Shown here: positions 63,691-64,000 of the stretch, one piece after another
Layout of the letters: each line of letters begins with the position of its first letter
How positions within the stretch are numbered: position 1 is the first letter of the stretch
DNA from: Piezodorus guildinii
Taxonomy: Eukaryota; Arthropoda; Insecta; Hemiptera; Pentatomidae
NCBI GenBank assembly: GCA_023052935.1
Contig: CM041298.1
Coordinates: 6,467,344-6,531,343, forward strand
Reading direction: 5' to 3'
Length of the DNA stretch: 64,000 nt
The notes under the pieces: generated by a model
Seen by the model: the letters and a program-made list of their open reading frames with translations, nothing else
Database searches by the model: none
Told to the model about the DNA's origin: nothing
Translations under genes and position numbers: made by a program

Positions 63691-64000
63691 AAATTAATAT
63701 TATATTCGGTAACGAACCATTGGGAACGCCGCTACTGAGCCTAGTATCCAATAAATATGAAAAAGTTATAATAAACCCACATTTGAGCGAGCGCGATTAA
63801 AATTATTATTATAATCGGTAACGAACCATTGGGAACGCCGCTACTGAGCCTAGTAATCAATAAATACGAAAAAGTTATAATAAACCCATATTTGAGCGAG
63901 CGTGATTAAAATTAATAGAGTAATCGGTAACGAACCTTCGGGAACGGAGCTACTGAGCCTAGTATAGAATAAATACGAAAAAGTTATAATAAACCCATAT
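63691..64000. repeat. 109-bp satellite, inverted orientation, running off the window
   Basis: Three units read as the inverse of the 62150 array ('aacgaaccattgggaacgcc', 'aaaagttataataaaccca'). The unit variants include the 'cattgggaacgccgctactgagcc' type found in the left array. The array continues beyond the window. Confidence 0.95.

Overview
This window looks like transposon-dense, AT-rich nuclear DNA of an animal, most likely an insect. The evidence is the element content: mariner, R1-like, Jockey-like and RTE-like LINEs, Ty3/Gypsy remnants, Helitrons with TC...CTAG ends, and a short Helentron-like family. Open frames are transposon proteins broken by stops and frameshifts. I find no intact host gene, no rRNA, no genuine tRNA gene and no CRISPR array. 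Only one short exon-like block (4157-4248) and one unassigned ORF (43544-43960) might be host sequence. Species cannot be named from sequence alone.

Layout. 1-1411: two copies of the dominant Helentron-like repeat (subterminal inverted repeats, internal CA repeat, hairpin at the 3' end; about 16 copies or fragments in the window). 1.7-5.3 kb: Gypsy remnants (gag, protease, inverted LTR arms, an LTR-flanked integrase). 6.2-13.8 kb: RNase H LINE, Jockey-like and RTE-like fragments. 14.3-16.1 kb: an internally deleted LINE with a coiled-coil ORF1. 18-19.2 kb: a hAT-like MITE and a foldback element with minisatellite arms. 20.8-26.9 kb: Helitron containing a Jockey LINE containing an R1-like LINE; the R1 insertion has a 5' inversion and a 17-bp target-site duplication (TSD). 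27.1-30.3 kb: Jockey LINE containing a deleted RTE element and a Helitron. 31.1-32.0 kb: Helitron containing a 441-bp mariner. 32.8-36.2 kb: a miniature LTR retrotransposon with 117-bp LTRs and TSD TAGAG, containing a Helentron-like copy (itself split by an R1-like LINE) and a tRNA-derived SINE. 36.5-56.1 kb: more RTE, mariner, Jockey and Helentron-like copies, two of the latter nested in older copies of the same family. 56.3-61.4 kb: a 5-kb inverted duplication. 61.8-64.0 kb: a minisatellite, then a 109-bp satellite that recurs inverted at the window end.

How the parts relate. The elements form a readable insertion stratigraphy. TSDs seen directly date many insertions relative to each other: RTE-like 12-13 bp (three copies), R1-like 17 bp, SINE 13 bp, Jockey-like 10 bp, LTR element 5 bp, mariner TA. 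Nearly all proteins are decayed, so the present mobilisation potential of the copies shown here is low; non-autonomous forms (Helentron-like, SINE, miniature LTR, short mariners) would depend on enzymes encoded elsewhere.
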